Origin: Bifidobacterium pluvialisilvae
GTDB lineage: Bacteria > Actinomycetota > Actinomycetes > Actinomycetales > Bifidobacteriaceae
Reading direction: 5' to 3'
Length of the DNA stretch: 64,000 bases
NCBI RefSeq assembly: GCF_019331695.1
Contig: NZ_JAHBBI010000002.1
Location: 1-64,000 of the forward strand
Shown here: positions 52,522 to 62,232 of the stretch, in pieces
How the letters are laid out: the number at the start of each line of letters is the position of its first letter
How positions within the stretch are numbered: position 1 is the stretch's first letter
Position numbers and translations under genes: made by a program
Notes under the pieces: generated by a model
The model's database searches: none
The model's input: the letters and a program-made list of their open reading frames with translations, nothing else
Told to the model about the DNA's origin: nothing

Positions 52522-55500
52522 ATGTCTTTTTTCTCCATAGTCATCCCCGCCTATAACGTTGCGCCGTACATCGAACAGTGCATCAACAGCGTGATTCACC
52601 AGTCATTCACCGATTTTGAAATCATCGCGGTCAATGATGCCAGCACCGATGACACGGCGCAAATCCTGTCAGCGATGGCGAAGCAGGATTCCCGTATTCA
52701 CGTCATCAACAAGCCGGTTAATGGTGGAAGGCATGCCGCACGGCGTTCGGGCATAGTGGCATCTACTGGTAATTGGATTTTGTTTCTTGATGGGGATGAC
52801 GAATTCGCCGAAAATGCCCTAGTGAATATTAATAGGTCTATTGGTGCTAGCGGTAACGCCGATATCGTTCGTTACGGGCTTTCTATCGCACAGGAAGACA
52901 GCATTGACCCACTGTTTTCGAACGATATGGAGAAAAAATACAATCGTAGTAAAGCGCCGTTGTACGGCGATGAGATTCTTTATGCGATGTTCTCCGACCG
53001 TTACGAAGAGAGAATTCTATGGACTTGTGTCTGTGCTGCTGTAAAGCGCTCTGTTGCCGTGACAGCGTTCGCGCAGATGACAACTAATAGATTGGAGCGG
53101 CTGGAAGATGCCTATGAGGCATTTGTTATTTCCGCTTGTGCCAAATCCATGGTGTTTGATGTTTCCACTCCGGCATTAATTTATCATTGGGGTCGTGGAG
53201 TTACTGGTACTCAGCGTCAGCGGATAGAGTATTTCATCAAAACTGCGTATGCGACCAGACAGGTTATGGTTGCGTTCGGAAATTACGCCGAGAGTCATGC
53301 TTCCCCTGCGGTGCAGGAATGCTACGAATGGTTGGCGCAGGAGATTCCGCAGCATGTATCCACCGAAATGGTGATGCGCGTCAGTGAATACGACGAGGAA
53401 TCGGCCGCATTGGCGTTCGCTAGGGCGTGGGGAACCGATGTCGTACTCCGTGAGCTTGCACGTCTCATCAGAGATCGCGCACGGCACCTACTTGACAACG
53501 GTATTCTGCCGAGTGATGGTGACGAGCTTTGGCGGCTGCAAGGTATCTTCGGCATGATTGACGTCGGTGTGCGGTACAGGACCATCGTCCCCATGAACAC
53601 AGCAGGATTTAGGCAATTGAAGGAGGAGGCGAACTCTTTGGTGAACAGGGTTCAGCATAAGCTCATACAACGCGGAGATCCCGCCAAAGGCTCAGCAACG
53701 GCACAGGTGATTGATTCCGACAACGCGAAGCGTCTGGCGATCTACTGTTTCTATGACAGGAACGGACATGCCGCGTCATTCATCGACTACTTCCTGCGCG
53801 ATCTTATGTACACCGTCACCGATCTGGTCGTGGTCGTCAATGGGCAGCTTGATGGCGAATCTCGCAAACTGTTCGAGAAATACACCAATCGCATCATCAT
53901 CCGCGAAAACAAGGGCCTTGACGCCGCCGCATACAAGCAGGTGATGCTCACCCTCGGATGGAAGAAGCTTGAGGAATACGACGAAGTACTGTGCCTGAAC
54001 GACACCGTGCTCGGACCTGTCTACCCATTCGAGGAGATGTTCCGGAAGATGGACCGTCGTGCCGTGGACTTCTGGGGTATCACCGCCTACCACGAGGAAA
54101 CCGTCAACGACGAATTCATCCCCACCCACTTGCAGGCTTACTGGCACGCATACCGTCGATCGCTGGTCTCTTCGCAGGCATTCCATGAATACTGGGAGAA
54201 CCTGCCGCTGTGGGAAAGCTACGCGGACGTGACCCACAAGCATGAAATTCCCTTCACGGCATACTTCGTCGAACGCGGCTTCTCGTGGTGCGCATACGTC
54301 GATCAGGAAGAATACAAGGACATCTCTCCTTACCCCTTGCTGTACGTACCCAAGCAGCTCATCGAGCGCGATCGCTGTCCCGTGTTCAAGCGTCGTTCGT
54401 TCTTCGTCGACTATGACGTGTACTTCGACCAGACAGCCGGCCAGCCGGCACTGGACTTGTACGACTACCTCAAGGATCACACCACTTTCGATGTGAACCT
54501 CATCTGGGATGCGATTCTTCAGTCGTACAATATCGAAGACATTCGCAAGAACATGCACTTGGATTATGTGCTGCCGTTGCATACGCTAAACCCGCGGGAG
54601 AACGAGCGTCCGTCCTCCGCGTTCATCTACCATATCTACTTCCTCGACCTGCTCGACGACACCTACCGGTATCTTGCCGAAGTCCCCGAACAGACCGACC
54701 TGTACATCACCACGACCGCCGACAAGATCGACACCATCCGCGAATATCTGACCAAGCGTGGCATGACCCGTCACGTGGAATTCATCGCGGTGAAGAACCG
54801 CGGGCGCGATGTCTCTGCCCTGCTCGTCGCCGCCAAGGACGTGGTTCTCAATGGAAAATACGAGGTCGTCGGATTCGCCCACGACAAGAAGTCCAGCCAG
54901 AATCAGGAAAGCGGGCACCACGGCACCGAAACCCAGGGATTCGCATATAAACTGATGGAGAACACCCTCGGTTCCAGGGACTACGTGGAGAACATCCTCA
55001 CGTTGTTTGCAAACAACCCCCGCCTTGGCCTAGCTTGCCCTCCGCCGCCGTATCACGCACTGTACTTCGCTCACACCATTCCGACCGATTGGGGCCCGAA
55101 CTTCAAGAACACGAAGGATCTCATCGAAAAGCGCCTGAAGTTGCGGGTACCGCTCGACGAAAGCAAAGCGACGATGTCGGCCATGGGCTCATGCTACTGG
55201 TTCCGCGTGGACGCCCTTCGGCCGCTCTTCGCATGGGGATGGCACTATGAGGACTTCCTGCCCGAAGGCCAGATGGGCGGAGACGGCTCGATTTCCCACG
55301 CCATCGAACGCGCCAACGGCTACATCGCGCAGTCACAGGGATACTACCCGGCATGGGTGATGTCGGACCGATATGCCCGCATAGAGGTCGATTCCCTGCT
55401 GTACACGACCAACGCGATGCTGAAGGCTCTGGGACCATTCCGCCACGGCGAGACTCTGTTGGCGAATTGCGAGTCGCTACGCGGCAATCTGCGCACGGGC

Positions 55501-55701
55501 TTCCTGGACAGGGCGCATCGTGTGATTCGCCGTCGCGCCCACCTTGGGTTGAAGTGGACGGCGCATCATTTCGTCGCCCCGCTACCCAAGCCGATTCGAG
55601 ACGTCGTCTACACCGCGGGCTGGGCCCCCATCAACATCTTCCGCCATACGCGTGACTCCCTGCAGCAGCGGCTGCGTGGAAAGCGTTCCGACGAGCAGTG
55701 A
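52522..55701 (+). CDS. Large glycosyltransferase with RgpF-like rhamnan synthesis region
   Basis: 1059 residues. N-terminal GT2 domain (1-250): FSIVIPAYNVAPYIEQCINS, VNDASTDDT, LDGDDEFAE. Residues about 395-1000 match rhamnan synthesis protein F: IYCFYDRNGHAASFIDYFLRDL, IIIRENKGLDAAAYKQVM, then IYHIYFLDLLDDTY, VKNRGRDVSALLVA and FAHDKKS. RgpF attaches side-chain or backbone sugars in streptococcal rhamnose-glucose polysaccharide. ATG at 52522 is chosen because the GT2 fold begins there, though ribosome sites are weak for both candidates. Followed by the ABC exporter genes at 18 bases, so all three are probably one operon. Confidence 0.85.
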   Translation: MSFFSIVIPAYNVAPYIEQCINSVIHQSFTDFEIIAVNDASTDDTAQILSAMAKQDSRIHVINKPVNGGRHAARRSGIVASTGNWILFLDGDDEFAENALVNINRSIGASGNADIVRYGLSIAQEDSIDPLFSNDMEKKYNRSKAPLYGDEILYAMFSDRYEERILWTCVCAAVKRSVAVTAFAQMTTNRLERLEDAYEAFVISACAKSMVFDVSTPALIYHWGRGVTGTQRQRIEYFIKTAYATRQVMVAFGNYAESHASPAVQECYEWLAQEIPQHVSTEMVMRVSEYDEESAALAFARAWGTDVVLRELARLIRDRARHLLDNGILPSDGDELWRLQGIFGMIDVGVRYRTIVPMNTAGFRQLKEEANSLVNRVQHKLIQRGDPAKGSATAQVIDSDNAKRLAIYCFYDRNGHAASFIDYFLRDLMYTVTDLVVVVNGQLDGESRKLFEKYTNRIIIRENKGLDAAAYKQVMLTLGWKKLEEYDEVLCLNDTVLGPVYPFEEMFRKMDRRAVDFWGITAYHEETVNDEFIPTHLQAYWHAYRRSLVSSQAFHEYWENLPLWESYADVTHKHEIPFTAYFVERGFSWCAYVDQEEYKDISPYPLLYVPKQLIERDRCPVFKRRSFFVDYDVYFDQTAGQPALDLYDYLKDHTTFDVNLIWDAILQSYNIEDIRKNMHLDYVLPLHTLNPRENERPSSAFIYHIYFLDLLDDTYRYLAEVPEQTDLYITTTADKIDTIREYLTKRGMTRHVEFIAVKNRGRDVSALLVAAKDVVLNGKYEVVGFAHDKKSSQNQESGHHGTETQGFAYKLMENTLGSRDYVENILTLFANNPRLGLACPPPPYHALYFAHTIPTDWGPNFKNTKDLIEKRLKLRVPLDESKATMSAMGSCYWFRVDALRPLFAWGWHYEDFLPEGQMGGDGSISHAIERANGYIAQSQGYYPAWVMSDRYARIEVDSLLYTTNAMLKALGPFRHGETLLANCESLRGNLRTGFLDRAHRVIRRRAHLGLKWTAHHFVAPLPKPIRDVVYTAGWAPINIFRHTRDSLQQRLRGKRSDEQ

Positions 55702-55719
55702 TAGGATAAGGTTTTCGTG

Positions 55720-56568
55720 ATGAACGGTTTGAAAAAAATTCAGGAGCGATACCACTATTCATGGGTGGTCCTGAAAGAGCTGGTGAAAACTGATTTCCAG
55801 CTGCGATACCAAGGGTCGTTCCTTGGCATCGCATGGTCGGTACTGAAGCCGCTGATGCTTTTCTGCGTGATGTACGTGGTGTTTGCCAAATTCCTGAAGT
55901 TCACGGATGGTACGCCCACCTTCCCGTTGGTGCTGCTGCTCGGCATCAGCCTGTGGAACTTCTTTGCGGAAGCCACCACCATGGGACTTAACGGCATCAC
56001 CGGCCGAGGCGACCTGTTGCGTAAGATCAACTTCCCCAAATACATCGTGGTGGTCTCAGCCACCATCGGATCGCTCATCGGTCTCGCCATCAACATGGCC
56101 GTGGTACTGATTTTCTGTATATTTGCGCGGGTGCATTTCACTTGGCGTGTACTGCTGCTGCCACTGAACTTTGTCGAGTTCTATCTTCTGGCCTTGGGAA
56201 CGGCACTTATCCTCGCTACACTGAACGTGTATTTCCGAGACATCCAGCACATTTGGGAAGTCCTTATGCAGATGTTCTTCTATGCGACGCCTATCATTTA
56301 CCCGCTGAGCATGATCATCGACCGTTTCGGCCCGGCTCACGTGGCTGAGGCCCAACTCATCATCAAGGTGATGCTGCTCAGCCCTCCAGCACAGATCATC
56401 CAGGATATCCGCCACAATCTCATCGCCCCGGACACCACACCCATCACATGGACCGCGTACAACCATTGGTGGATTGCGCTGTTTCCCGTTGCGTTGACCC
56501 TGATGCTGCTATGGATTGGCGTGCATATTTTCCGTAAGTACAGCCGAAAGTTCGCGGAGGTGCTCTAA
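55720..56568 (+). CDS. wzm: Polysaccharide ABC transporter permease (Wzm/RgpC-like)
   Basis: Inner-membrane exporter subunit of the ABC2 type, 282 residues, six helices. Diagnostic stretches: LVKTDFQLRYQGSFLGIAWSVLKPL, then MYVVFAKFL and the FYATPIIYPLSM loop. With the ATPase encoded next (stop and start overlap by one base, TAATG) it exports finished polysaccharide chains. ATAAGG precedes the ATG at 55720; a GTG one codon earlier is an alternative. Confidence 0.9.
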   Translation: MNGLKKIQERYHYSWVVLKELVKTDFQLRYQGSFLGIAWSVLKPLMLFCVMYVVFAKFLKFTDGTPTFPLVLLLGISLWNFFAEATTMGLNGITGRGDLLRKINFPKYIVVVSATIGSLIGLAINMAVVLIFCIFARVHFTWRVLLLPLNFVEFYLLALGTALILATLNVYFRDIQHIWEVLMQMFFYATPIIYPLSMIIDRFGPAHVAEAQLIIKVMLLSPPAQIIQDIRHNLIAPDTTPITWTAYNHWWIALFPVALTLMLLWIGVHIFRKYSRKFAEVL

Positions 56569-57848
56569 TGGTCGAAAACAATATGCAGGGCAACGCCAAG
56601 CACGATGTCGCCGCCGACGATGTTGTGCTGCGTGTCGAACACGTAGCCAAAATGTTCCGTCTGCCGACCGAACAGGCGTCGGGGCTCAAGCAGGCGCTTA
56701 TCAATTGGACCCGTGGCATCAAAGGCTATCGTGAGCAGCAGGTGCTGCGAGACATCACTTTCGACGTGCATCGCGGAGACTTCTTCGGCATTGTCGGGCG
56801 CAACGGTTCCGGCAAATCAACGCTGCTGAAGCTGATTTCCGGCATCTACGTGCCGGAAAAAGGAGTCATCGATGTTGAAGGCAAGCTGGTCCCGTTCATT
56901 GAACTGGGTGTCGGTTTCAATCCGGAGCTCACCGGACGCGAGAATGTCTTTCTTAACGGCGCACTCTTGGGTTTTACCCACGAGGAAATCGAGGACATGT
57001 ACGACGATATCGTCGAATTTGCCGAGCTCGAAGACTTCATGGACCAGAAGCTGAAGAACTACTCTTCCGGTATGCAGGTACGTCTTGCCTTCTCCGTGGC
57101 CATCAAGGCGCAGGGCGATATCCTCGTACTCGACGAGGTGCTCGCTGTCGGCGACGAGGCGTTCCAGCGCAAGTGCGACAACTTCTTCACCCAGATTAAA
57201 AAGGACCCCAGCAAGACGGTGATTCTCGTCACCCACAGCATGGATTCGGTGAAGAAGTACTGCAACAAAGCCATTCTCATCAAGGACGGCGAAATCGTCA
57301 TTAACGGCGATAAGGACGAAGTCGCCAACCGATACACGTTGGAGAACTTCAAAAGCGAGTCGTCGAAGAAAGACAAGAAGGACGATAAGAAGAAATCGGA
57401 ATATCCGACTGGGTTGAGCGAGCATATTCCGTTCCTGAAGGTCAAGCCCAGCGTGCCTCTCGTCGAGGATATCTCTAAGCCGTTCCGGTTCGACGTAGAA
57501 TACGAAATCACCGATACGGACCTTGACGAATGCTACATGGCCATGTCGTTGCTCGATCTCAAACGCGGCGGCATCACCTACGACCCGGGTGCCAAAGCAT
57601 TCACCGTGCCCGTCGGCAAAGGCCGGAAGGTGGCGCATTTCGAGATGCCAGTGTCGATTTTCAACGACGGCGATTTCCGCATTTTCGTTGCATTGCGCAA
57701 GCAGGATCCGGACAATCCCGATGAAACCACGATGATTGGTTTCACCAATGACGAGAATGCCGGGCTGTTCTCCATCCGTGTCGATCACGAGCATGGGTAC
57801 GCGTTGCTCAACGACTCGGTTATGCATATTACGCAGATTACGGAGTAG
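56568..57848 (+). CDS. wzt: Polysaccharide ABC transporter ATP-binding protein (Wzt/RgpD-like)
   Basis: 426 residues. ATPase domain: Walker A GRNGSGKSTLL, the PFIELGVGFNPELTGREN region specific to polysaccharide exporters, signature NYSSGMQVRLAF, Walker B LVLDEVLAVGDE, H-loop VTHSMD. A charged linker (SSKKDKKDDKKKSE) leads to a C-terminal beta-sandwich domain (about 290-426) like the chain-end-recognising Wzt C-domain. Start overlaps the permease stop by one base. The C-domain suggests recognition of a modified chain terminus. Confidence 0.9.
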   Translation: MVENNMQGNAKHDVAADDVVLRVEHVAKMFRLPTEQASGLKQALINWTRGIKGYREQQVLRDITFDVHRGDFFGIVGRNGSGKSTLLKLISGIYVPEKGVIDVEGKLVPFIELGVGFNPELTGRENVFLNGALLGFTHEEIEDMYDDIVEFAELEDFMDQKLKNYSSGMQVRLAFSVAIKAQGDILVLDEVLAVGDEAFQRKCDNFFTQIKKDPSKTVILVTHSMDSVKKYCNKAILIKDGEIVINGDKDEVANRYTLENFKSESSKKDKKDDKKKSEYPTGLSEHIPFLKVKPSVPLVEDISKPFRFDVEYEITDTDLDECYMAMSLLDLKRGGITYDPGAKAFTVPVGKGRKVAHFEMPVSIFNDGDFRIFVALRKQDPDNPDETTMIGFTNDENAGLFSIRVDHEHGYALLNDSVMHITQITE

Positions 57849-57933
57849 GCCCGCTTTAGCGGAGTCCGGTATGGCACGCATGTGCTCCGTCTCATAGTGA
57901 GATGTTTGTACACATGTTCCGTCTACACTGATA

Positions 57934-57998
57934 CACGAACGCGGCGTCGACTCTCAGGTTTCCTCGACACATTTCCTGAGTCGGCGTCGTGTTTTTCT
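57934..57998 (+). terminator. Terminator of the exporter operon
   Basis: Imperfect stem of CACGAACGCGGCGTCGACTC region (57934 on) with CCTGAGTCGGCGTCGTG (57975-57991), followed by TTTTTCTTTC. Confidence 0.6.
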
Positions 57999-58090
57999 TT
58001 CTGTCCCGCAAATCGCCTTAAATTGTCAAGAGGACGGGGGTATCATTCTCGTTGAGAACGAATGAGAAACGAGGAAAGGGCCATTGACAG

Positions 58091-59489
58091 ATGGTGTATA
58101 GACGCACTATTGCTCGGTTGACAATAGGCTTGGCCGCTATAATGCTTTTAGCTCCTGTAGCCTTAGCAGAACATACTACTGCTTGGGCGGAAGAAACACA
58201 GGAAAAGACAGCCTCCACTATTAATTCGCCCACGGGAGCCTCTACTTCAGATAGCGAAGAAACACCTTTTCCTGATAAGGGTGCCAAGGCCGATGAATCC
58301 GCTTCTACTGATAATTAGGCGGCGGAATCGTCCAAGGACAATTCGTCTGATTCGACTTCGGAATCGACGGAGGACGATAAAGAAAAGTCTGCTGATGAAT
58401 CTTCGTCAAATACCCATGGGACGAATACGCAGAGTTCGTGGACAGATATCGTGGGATTCAACAATGCATATACGAAGTATGCGAGTGGGCTGACCGGTCG
58501 TCTTGCATCCGTGTGCGGTAGTGCGACGGGATGCAAGGTCGCGGGCTTGAAGGACAACGGCATTATTTCTGTCCAGTCCGGATATCAAGGTACGTATTCA
58601 GCGGATGCTGCAGGTGGAATCATCACAACGTCCTCTGATACTACTCCTCAGACCGCTACTGTATACAAATTCACAGTACGTCCAAATCACACTGGCAAGT
58701 TTTCCATTCGTAATGCGGGCACTGTGAGCGGAACCCGCCCTTCCTTTATCATCGCGGCACGTGGTGAGTTTGGAAATAATGGAGCTCAGTCCGATTATGC
58801 ATATGCCGGCTATCTTGGTGACCAGAAAAACGGTGCCAGATTTGCTTCTGCAGGTGATTTTTCTTCATGGCTGAACAGCTCTTCGCATGGTGATTACTTC
58901 CTCGGTAACAAGTCAACGACATTGTGTGCTGTCGGTCGATGCCAGGGCGGCGCCAATTCCGAAGGCAATTGGGTGTATTTTAACAACGGCACGAAGAATA
59001 CCATTACGGTTGCCGTTGTGTTGACTGCACATGGGGCCGGGATTGTTGCAAAATTGACGGTAAAATACACTGAGCTGAATAATGCAGATGCCGTGCCTGT
59101 TTATCGTCTTTACCATCGAGGCGTTGGCCGACATTTTTATACGTCAAGTCGGAATGAGTATATTACTCTTCAGCGCAGAGGCTGGAAGAATGAAGGAATC
59201 GCATTCAAAGCGACAAAAACTGGAGTTCCTGTATACCGACTATATTTAGGGGGGAACTCGTCGTTTACATATGTATACTCCTGATAAGTATGAGTATGAT
59301 GTTCTGAAAAAACGTGGTTGGCGCGGAGAAGGCATTGCATTCCGCTATGCTTCTGACGGACTTAAGGATGTCTATCGCTTATACAATCCTTCCAGCAAAG
59401 AGCATCTCTACTCTTCGTATAATGAATATCGAACTCTTGGCTTGAGAACTCAGTGGCAGCAAGAGCATGTTGCTTGGAGCTCCTTATGA
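58091..59489 (+). pseudogene. Secreted DUF5648-repeat protein, interrupted by a stop and a frameshift
   Basis: A signal peptide (VYRRTIARLTIGLAAIMLL ... VALA) and Ser/Asp/Glu-rich linker run to an in-frame TAG at 58316-58318; the linker continues without change of character behind it. Then come a beta-rich domain (about 58451-59100) and two to three DUF5648 repeats (VYRLYHRGVGRHFYTSS, VYRLYLGG). Within a G6 run at about 59250-59255 the frame slips: dropping one G turns LGGNSSFTY into LGGTRRLHMYTPDKYEYD, restoring the repeat through to 59489. So the gene is broken twice, or switched off by slippage. No known catalytic domain; a wall-bound surface protein is likely. Confidence 0.8.
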
Positions 59490-59959
59490 TGGAACAGCGA
59501 GCTGAGCACAAGAGCAAACATGTGAAGGGTACCCCACTTCATTGGATTCTTGTAGCGATTATTGTTCTCGTGATTATCGTCGGAACTGTTGTCTGGAAAA
59601 GCACCCCCTATATTCAGGAGAAACGTGCTGAAGCAGCGGCTCCGGCCTTAGTGTCGAAGGTCAATACTGAATGCAACCCGGATGTCGCGTTCAGCGAAAC
59701 GGCCTACGACAAGGAGGTCATGGTTACGGAGGATGGCGGCAAATCCATGACGTTGCTCTCTGGTAAGGACTCCTCGAAAAAGACATTGGACTGCATGCTC
59801 GCCAAGTATGGTATGCCCGATGATTTGAAGCAAAGAATCCTTGGAGCCAAAATGGATGACGGGCTGAAAACCGAACGATGGAACGGCATGGACGTCACTT
59901 GGATCTACAACGACAACACGGGTCTGCAAGTTACGCTTGAGACCCTGAACAGCAAATAA
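59486..59959 (+). CDS. Small membrane-anchored hypothetical protein
   Basis: 157 residues. Short charged N-terminus (MMEQRAEHKSKHVKG), one membrane helix (about 18-38, WILVAIIVLVIIVGTVVW), then a mostly soluble extracytoplasmic domain of about 115 residues with two cysteines (ECNPDVAF and LDCMLAKYG) that could form a disulphide. GGAG precedes the ATG at 59486, which overlaps the end of the broken surface-protein gene. No family recognised; context is wall-associated proteins. Confidence 0.6.
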   Translation: MMEQRAEHKSKHVKGTPLHWILVAIIVLVIIVGTVVWKSTPYIQEKRAEAAAPALVSKVNTECNPDVAFSETAYDKEVMVTEDGGKSMTLLSGKDSSKKTLDCMLAKYGMPDDLKQRILGAKMDDGLKTERWNGMDVTWIYNDNTGLQVTLETLNSK

Positions 59960-59994
59960 GAGAACAGAATTCGAGTATCGTATAAGGAATTCAC

Positions 59995-61053
59995 ATGCGT
60001 CTACAGTGGTTTTACAAGCAAACGAAACGACGGATTTCGGCGTTTGTTATATTCGCCGTTTCTCTCGCTCTGCTCATTCCTATGGGGCTCATCGGCACGG
60101 TTTCAGCAGCGGCGGCTGGCGTCACCGTCGGTAATGGTGTTACCGCGGCTGCGACCGGTTGGCAGAAGATTGGCGGCGATTGGTTCTACCTTGATCAGGG
60201 CGTGCCACTGAAGGGTGACCAGAATATTGGTGGTGCCACCTATTACTTCACCACGGATACAGGTGTTCGCTATTCCGGTTGGCGCAAGCTTTCCAACGGT
60301 CGGTATGTGTATTACGACGCCAATGGTAAGAAGCGTTCCGGAGCCGAAGTGAGGATTGGCAGTGCCTATTATTATTTTGAGCCTAAGACAGGGTACCGCC
60401 ATTCCGGGTGGGCTCGTCTTGGCGATCAAGTGTACAAGGCGTATGACGGTAAAACCGGTAAACGTTTGCAATCCAGTACTCATATGATTAATGGGTGTCG
60501 TTATTGGTTCGATGCAAATGGTGCCACCGATAAATATGGCTGGCAGAATCCTCCGCAGTACTTCCAGGTGAGTCACCGTTCGGTGACGTTCAAGAACCGT
60601 CCGGCGCCATGGAACTATGCGACTCCCTCCCGCATTCGTGTGGATGCGAGTCGTAATCAGGCTATCGAGCAGACAATTCGTCGTGCATACCAATATATGG
60701 GATCTCGTTATGTGTGGGATTACGCGTTGTCGCCTGGACAAGGTGTCGATTGTGCCGGTCTGGTCATGCAATCGTTGTATGCGACAGGCATGAATCTCGA
60801 TGGTTACAATCCATACAACCATTGGTATGACCCATATCACAGCCATGACGCCAACAATATGGCAGCGGACAAGCGCTTCCGCAAAGTTGGCCTCAACGAA
60901 CGTAAGCGTGGCGACCTCATTTTCTACACGGGCCACGTTGCAATCTACCTTGGCAATAACCAAGTGATTGAGGCGTATCCGCCTCGCGTTCGTGTTGCGA
61001 ATATCTTCGATGGCGGACGCATGCCGACGGCTATTGGCCGACCGTTCGTCTGA
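59995..61053 (+). CDS. Secreted NlpC/P60 endopeptidase with wall-binding repeats
   Basis: 352 residues. Signal peptide ending near GTVSAAAA (about 38). Residues 55-195 hold choline-binding-like Trp/Tyr/Gly repeats (GWQKIGGDWFYLDQG, GWRKLSNGRYVYYDANG). The C-terminal NlpC/P60 domain (about 215-352) has the catalytic Cys253 (GVDCAGL) and His314 (TGHVAIY). Such enzymes cut D-glutamyl-diamino acid bonds in wall peptides. AAGGA lies before the ATG. Closed by a bidirectional terminator. Likely acts in cell separation or wall turnover. Confidence 0.88.
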   Translation: MRLQWFYKQTKRRISAFVIFAVSLALLIPMGLIGTVSAAAAGVTVGNGVTAAATGWQKIGGDWFYLDQGVPLKGDQNIGGATYYFTTDTGVRYSGWRKLSNGRYVYYDANGKKRSGAEVRIGSAYYYFEPKTGYRHSGWARLGDQVYKAYDGKTGKRLQSSTHMINGCRYWFDANGATDKYGWQNPPQYFQVSHRSVTFKNRPAPWNYATPSRIRVDASRNQAIEQTIRRAYQYMGSRYVWDYALSPGQGVDCAGLVMQSLYATGMNLDGYNPYNHWYDPYHSHDANNMAADKRFRKVGLNERKRGDLIFYTGHVAIYLGNNQVIEAYPPRVRVANIFDGGRMPTAIGRPFV

Positions 61054-61070
61054 TAGATAACCGGAATTAG

Positions 61071-61107
61071 AATGGCGGGTCGCGGAGACTTTCTGCGACC
61101 CGCCATT
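61071..61107. terminator. Bidirectional terminator
   Basis: AATGGCGGGTCGC (61071-61083) pairs perfectly with GCGACCCGCCATT (61095-61107) around an 11-base loop between two convergent genes. Confidence 0.7.
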
Positions 61108-61127
61108 ATCGTGTGAACGACGATTCC

Positions 61128-62153
61128 CTACTTCATCGCCTTCACCTTGCGGTCGTAGATGTGCTTTTCGAAGAGACGAATCTTCTGCAGCGTGGCGCAG
61201 CATAGACGCTGAATGGGGGAGAGGGCGGCCAACAGCTCGCGCATCTCAGCTTGGTCGCTTTCGTATTGTCGTTGACTTTCGGGGGCTTCAAAGTCCGGGG
61301 CAGTACGTTCTTCCGCCACGGAGCCGACCAGCGTGTAATAACTGCGGGCCGGTGTCACGCCCTCATTGAGCGCGTGACGGAAGTTGGCGATGCCGGCGGC
61401 CGCGTTGTCGTGGTAGAAACCAAAACTGCGTTCGGCATGGGTGACGGAACCGGACGACTGCAGCCAGTAGTAGAGGACTTCATCCACGTCGACGACCTTG
61501 TCCATACGGGAGTAGAGTTCGCCGGCTACCATCACGTCCTGCGCATACATCCCTTCAGGGAACCTGATGCCGTCCCACAGTTCGCGACGGTATAGGCGGC
61601 ACCAGTTGGCCTCGTTGAAGTAGCGAGCCTCGGTATGGCGGCCGAGTGCGCTGCCGATCAGGCGCAGCGACTTGCAGAACACGGTCTGATAGGCGAGCAG
61701 AGGATTGCGGAACACAGTCGTCGTTTCCGGCGGCTCGGCGCCGACGGCGGCCTGCGCCACCGTGTCGGCAATCTGCGAGACGCCGACCTGCTGCCAGCGG
61801 GCCTTGCTCATCGCCGCGCCAGTGGACTCCAACGCGTGCAGCAGCAGTTCGATGTTGCATCGGTCGAGAATGTCGTCGTTGTCGGCGAATGCGATGTATG
61901 CGCCGGTCGCGGCGTCCAATCCCGCGTTCTGCGCCTTGGCGATGCCGCCGTTCTCCTGATGGATTACGCGCACTCGCGAATCGCGCGCTGCGTATTCGTC
62001 GCAGATCGTCCCCGAGGAATCCTCCGCGCCGTCGTCCACCAGAATGATCTCCAGATTCCGGTATGACTGACCGACGATGGAATCCAGACAGTACCGCAGA
62101 TACTTCTCCGCGTTGTACACCGGCACGATGATGCTCACGAGTTCATTCGACAT
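61128..62153 (-). CDS. GT2 family glycosyltransferase
   Basis: 341 residues. Complete GT-A nucleotide-binding half: SIIVPVYNAEKYLRYCLDSIV, ILVDDGAEDSSGT, GGIAKAQNAGLDAATG and the metal site FADNDD. The C-terminal 130 residues are family-typical acceptor-binding region. No membrane helices. Stands apart from the other glycosyltransferases, convergent to the NlpC/P60 gene; the acceptor is unknown but a role in the same glycan pathway is likely. Confidence 0.88.
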   Translation of the reverse strand: MSNELVSIIVPVYNAEKYLRYCLDSIVGQSYRNLEIILVDDGAEDSSGTICDEYAARDSRVRVIHQENGGIAKAQNAGLDAATGAYIAFADNDDILDRCNIELLLHALESTGAAMSKARWQQVGVSQIADTVAQAAVGAEPPETTTVFRNPLLAYQTVFCKSLRLIGSALGRHTEARYFNEANWCRLYRRELWDGIRFPEGMYAQDVMVAGELYSRMDKVVDVDEVLYYWLQSSGSVTHAERSFGFYHDNAAAGIANFRHALNEGVTPARSYYTLVGSVAEERTAPDFEAPESQRQYESDQAEMRELLAALSPIQRLCCATLQKIRLFEKHIYDRKVKAMK

Positions 62154-62232
62154 GGGAATCAGTCTAGCGGGGATGCGTCATACGACGTCAATCGACGTCG
62201 CACGACATTGACGGAATCCGCTCACACCACGC

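Noticed and set aside
61251-62066. Plus-strand frames opposite the GT2 gene at 61128-62153
   Set aside because: Arg/Gly/Val-rich antisense shadows.
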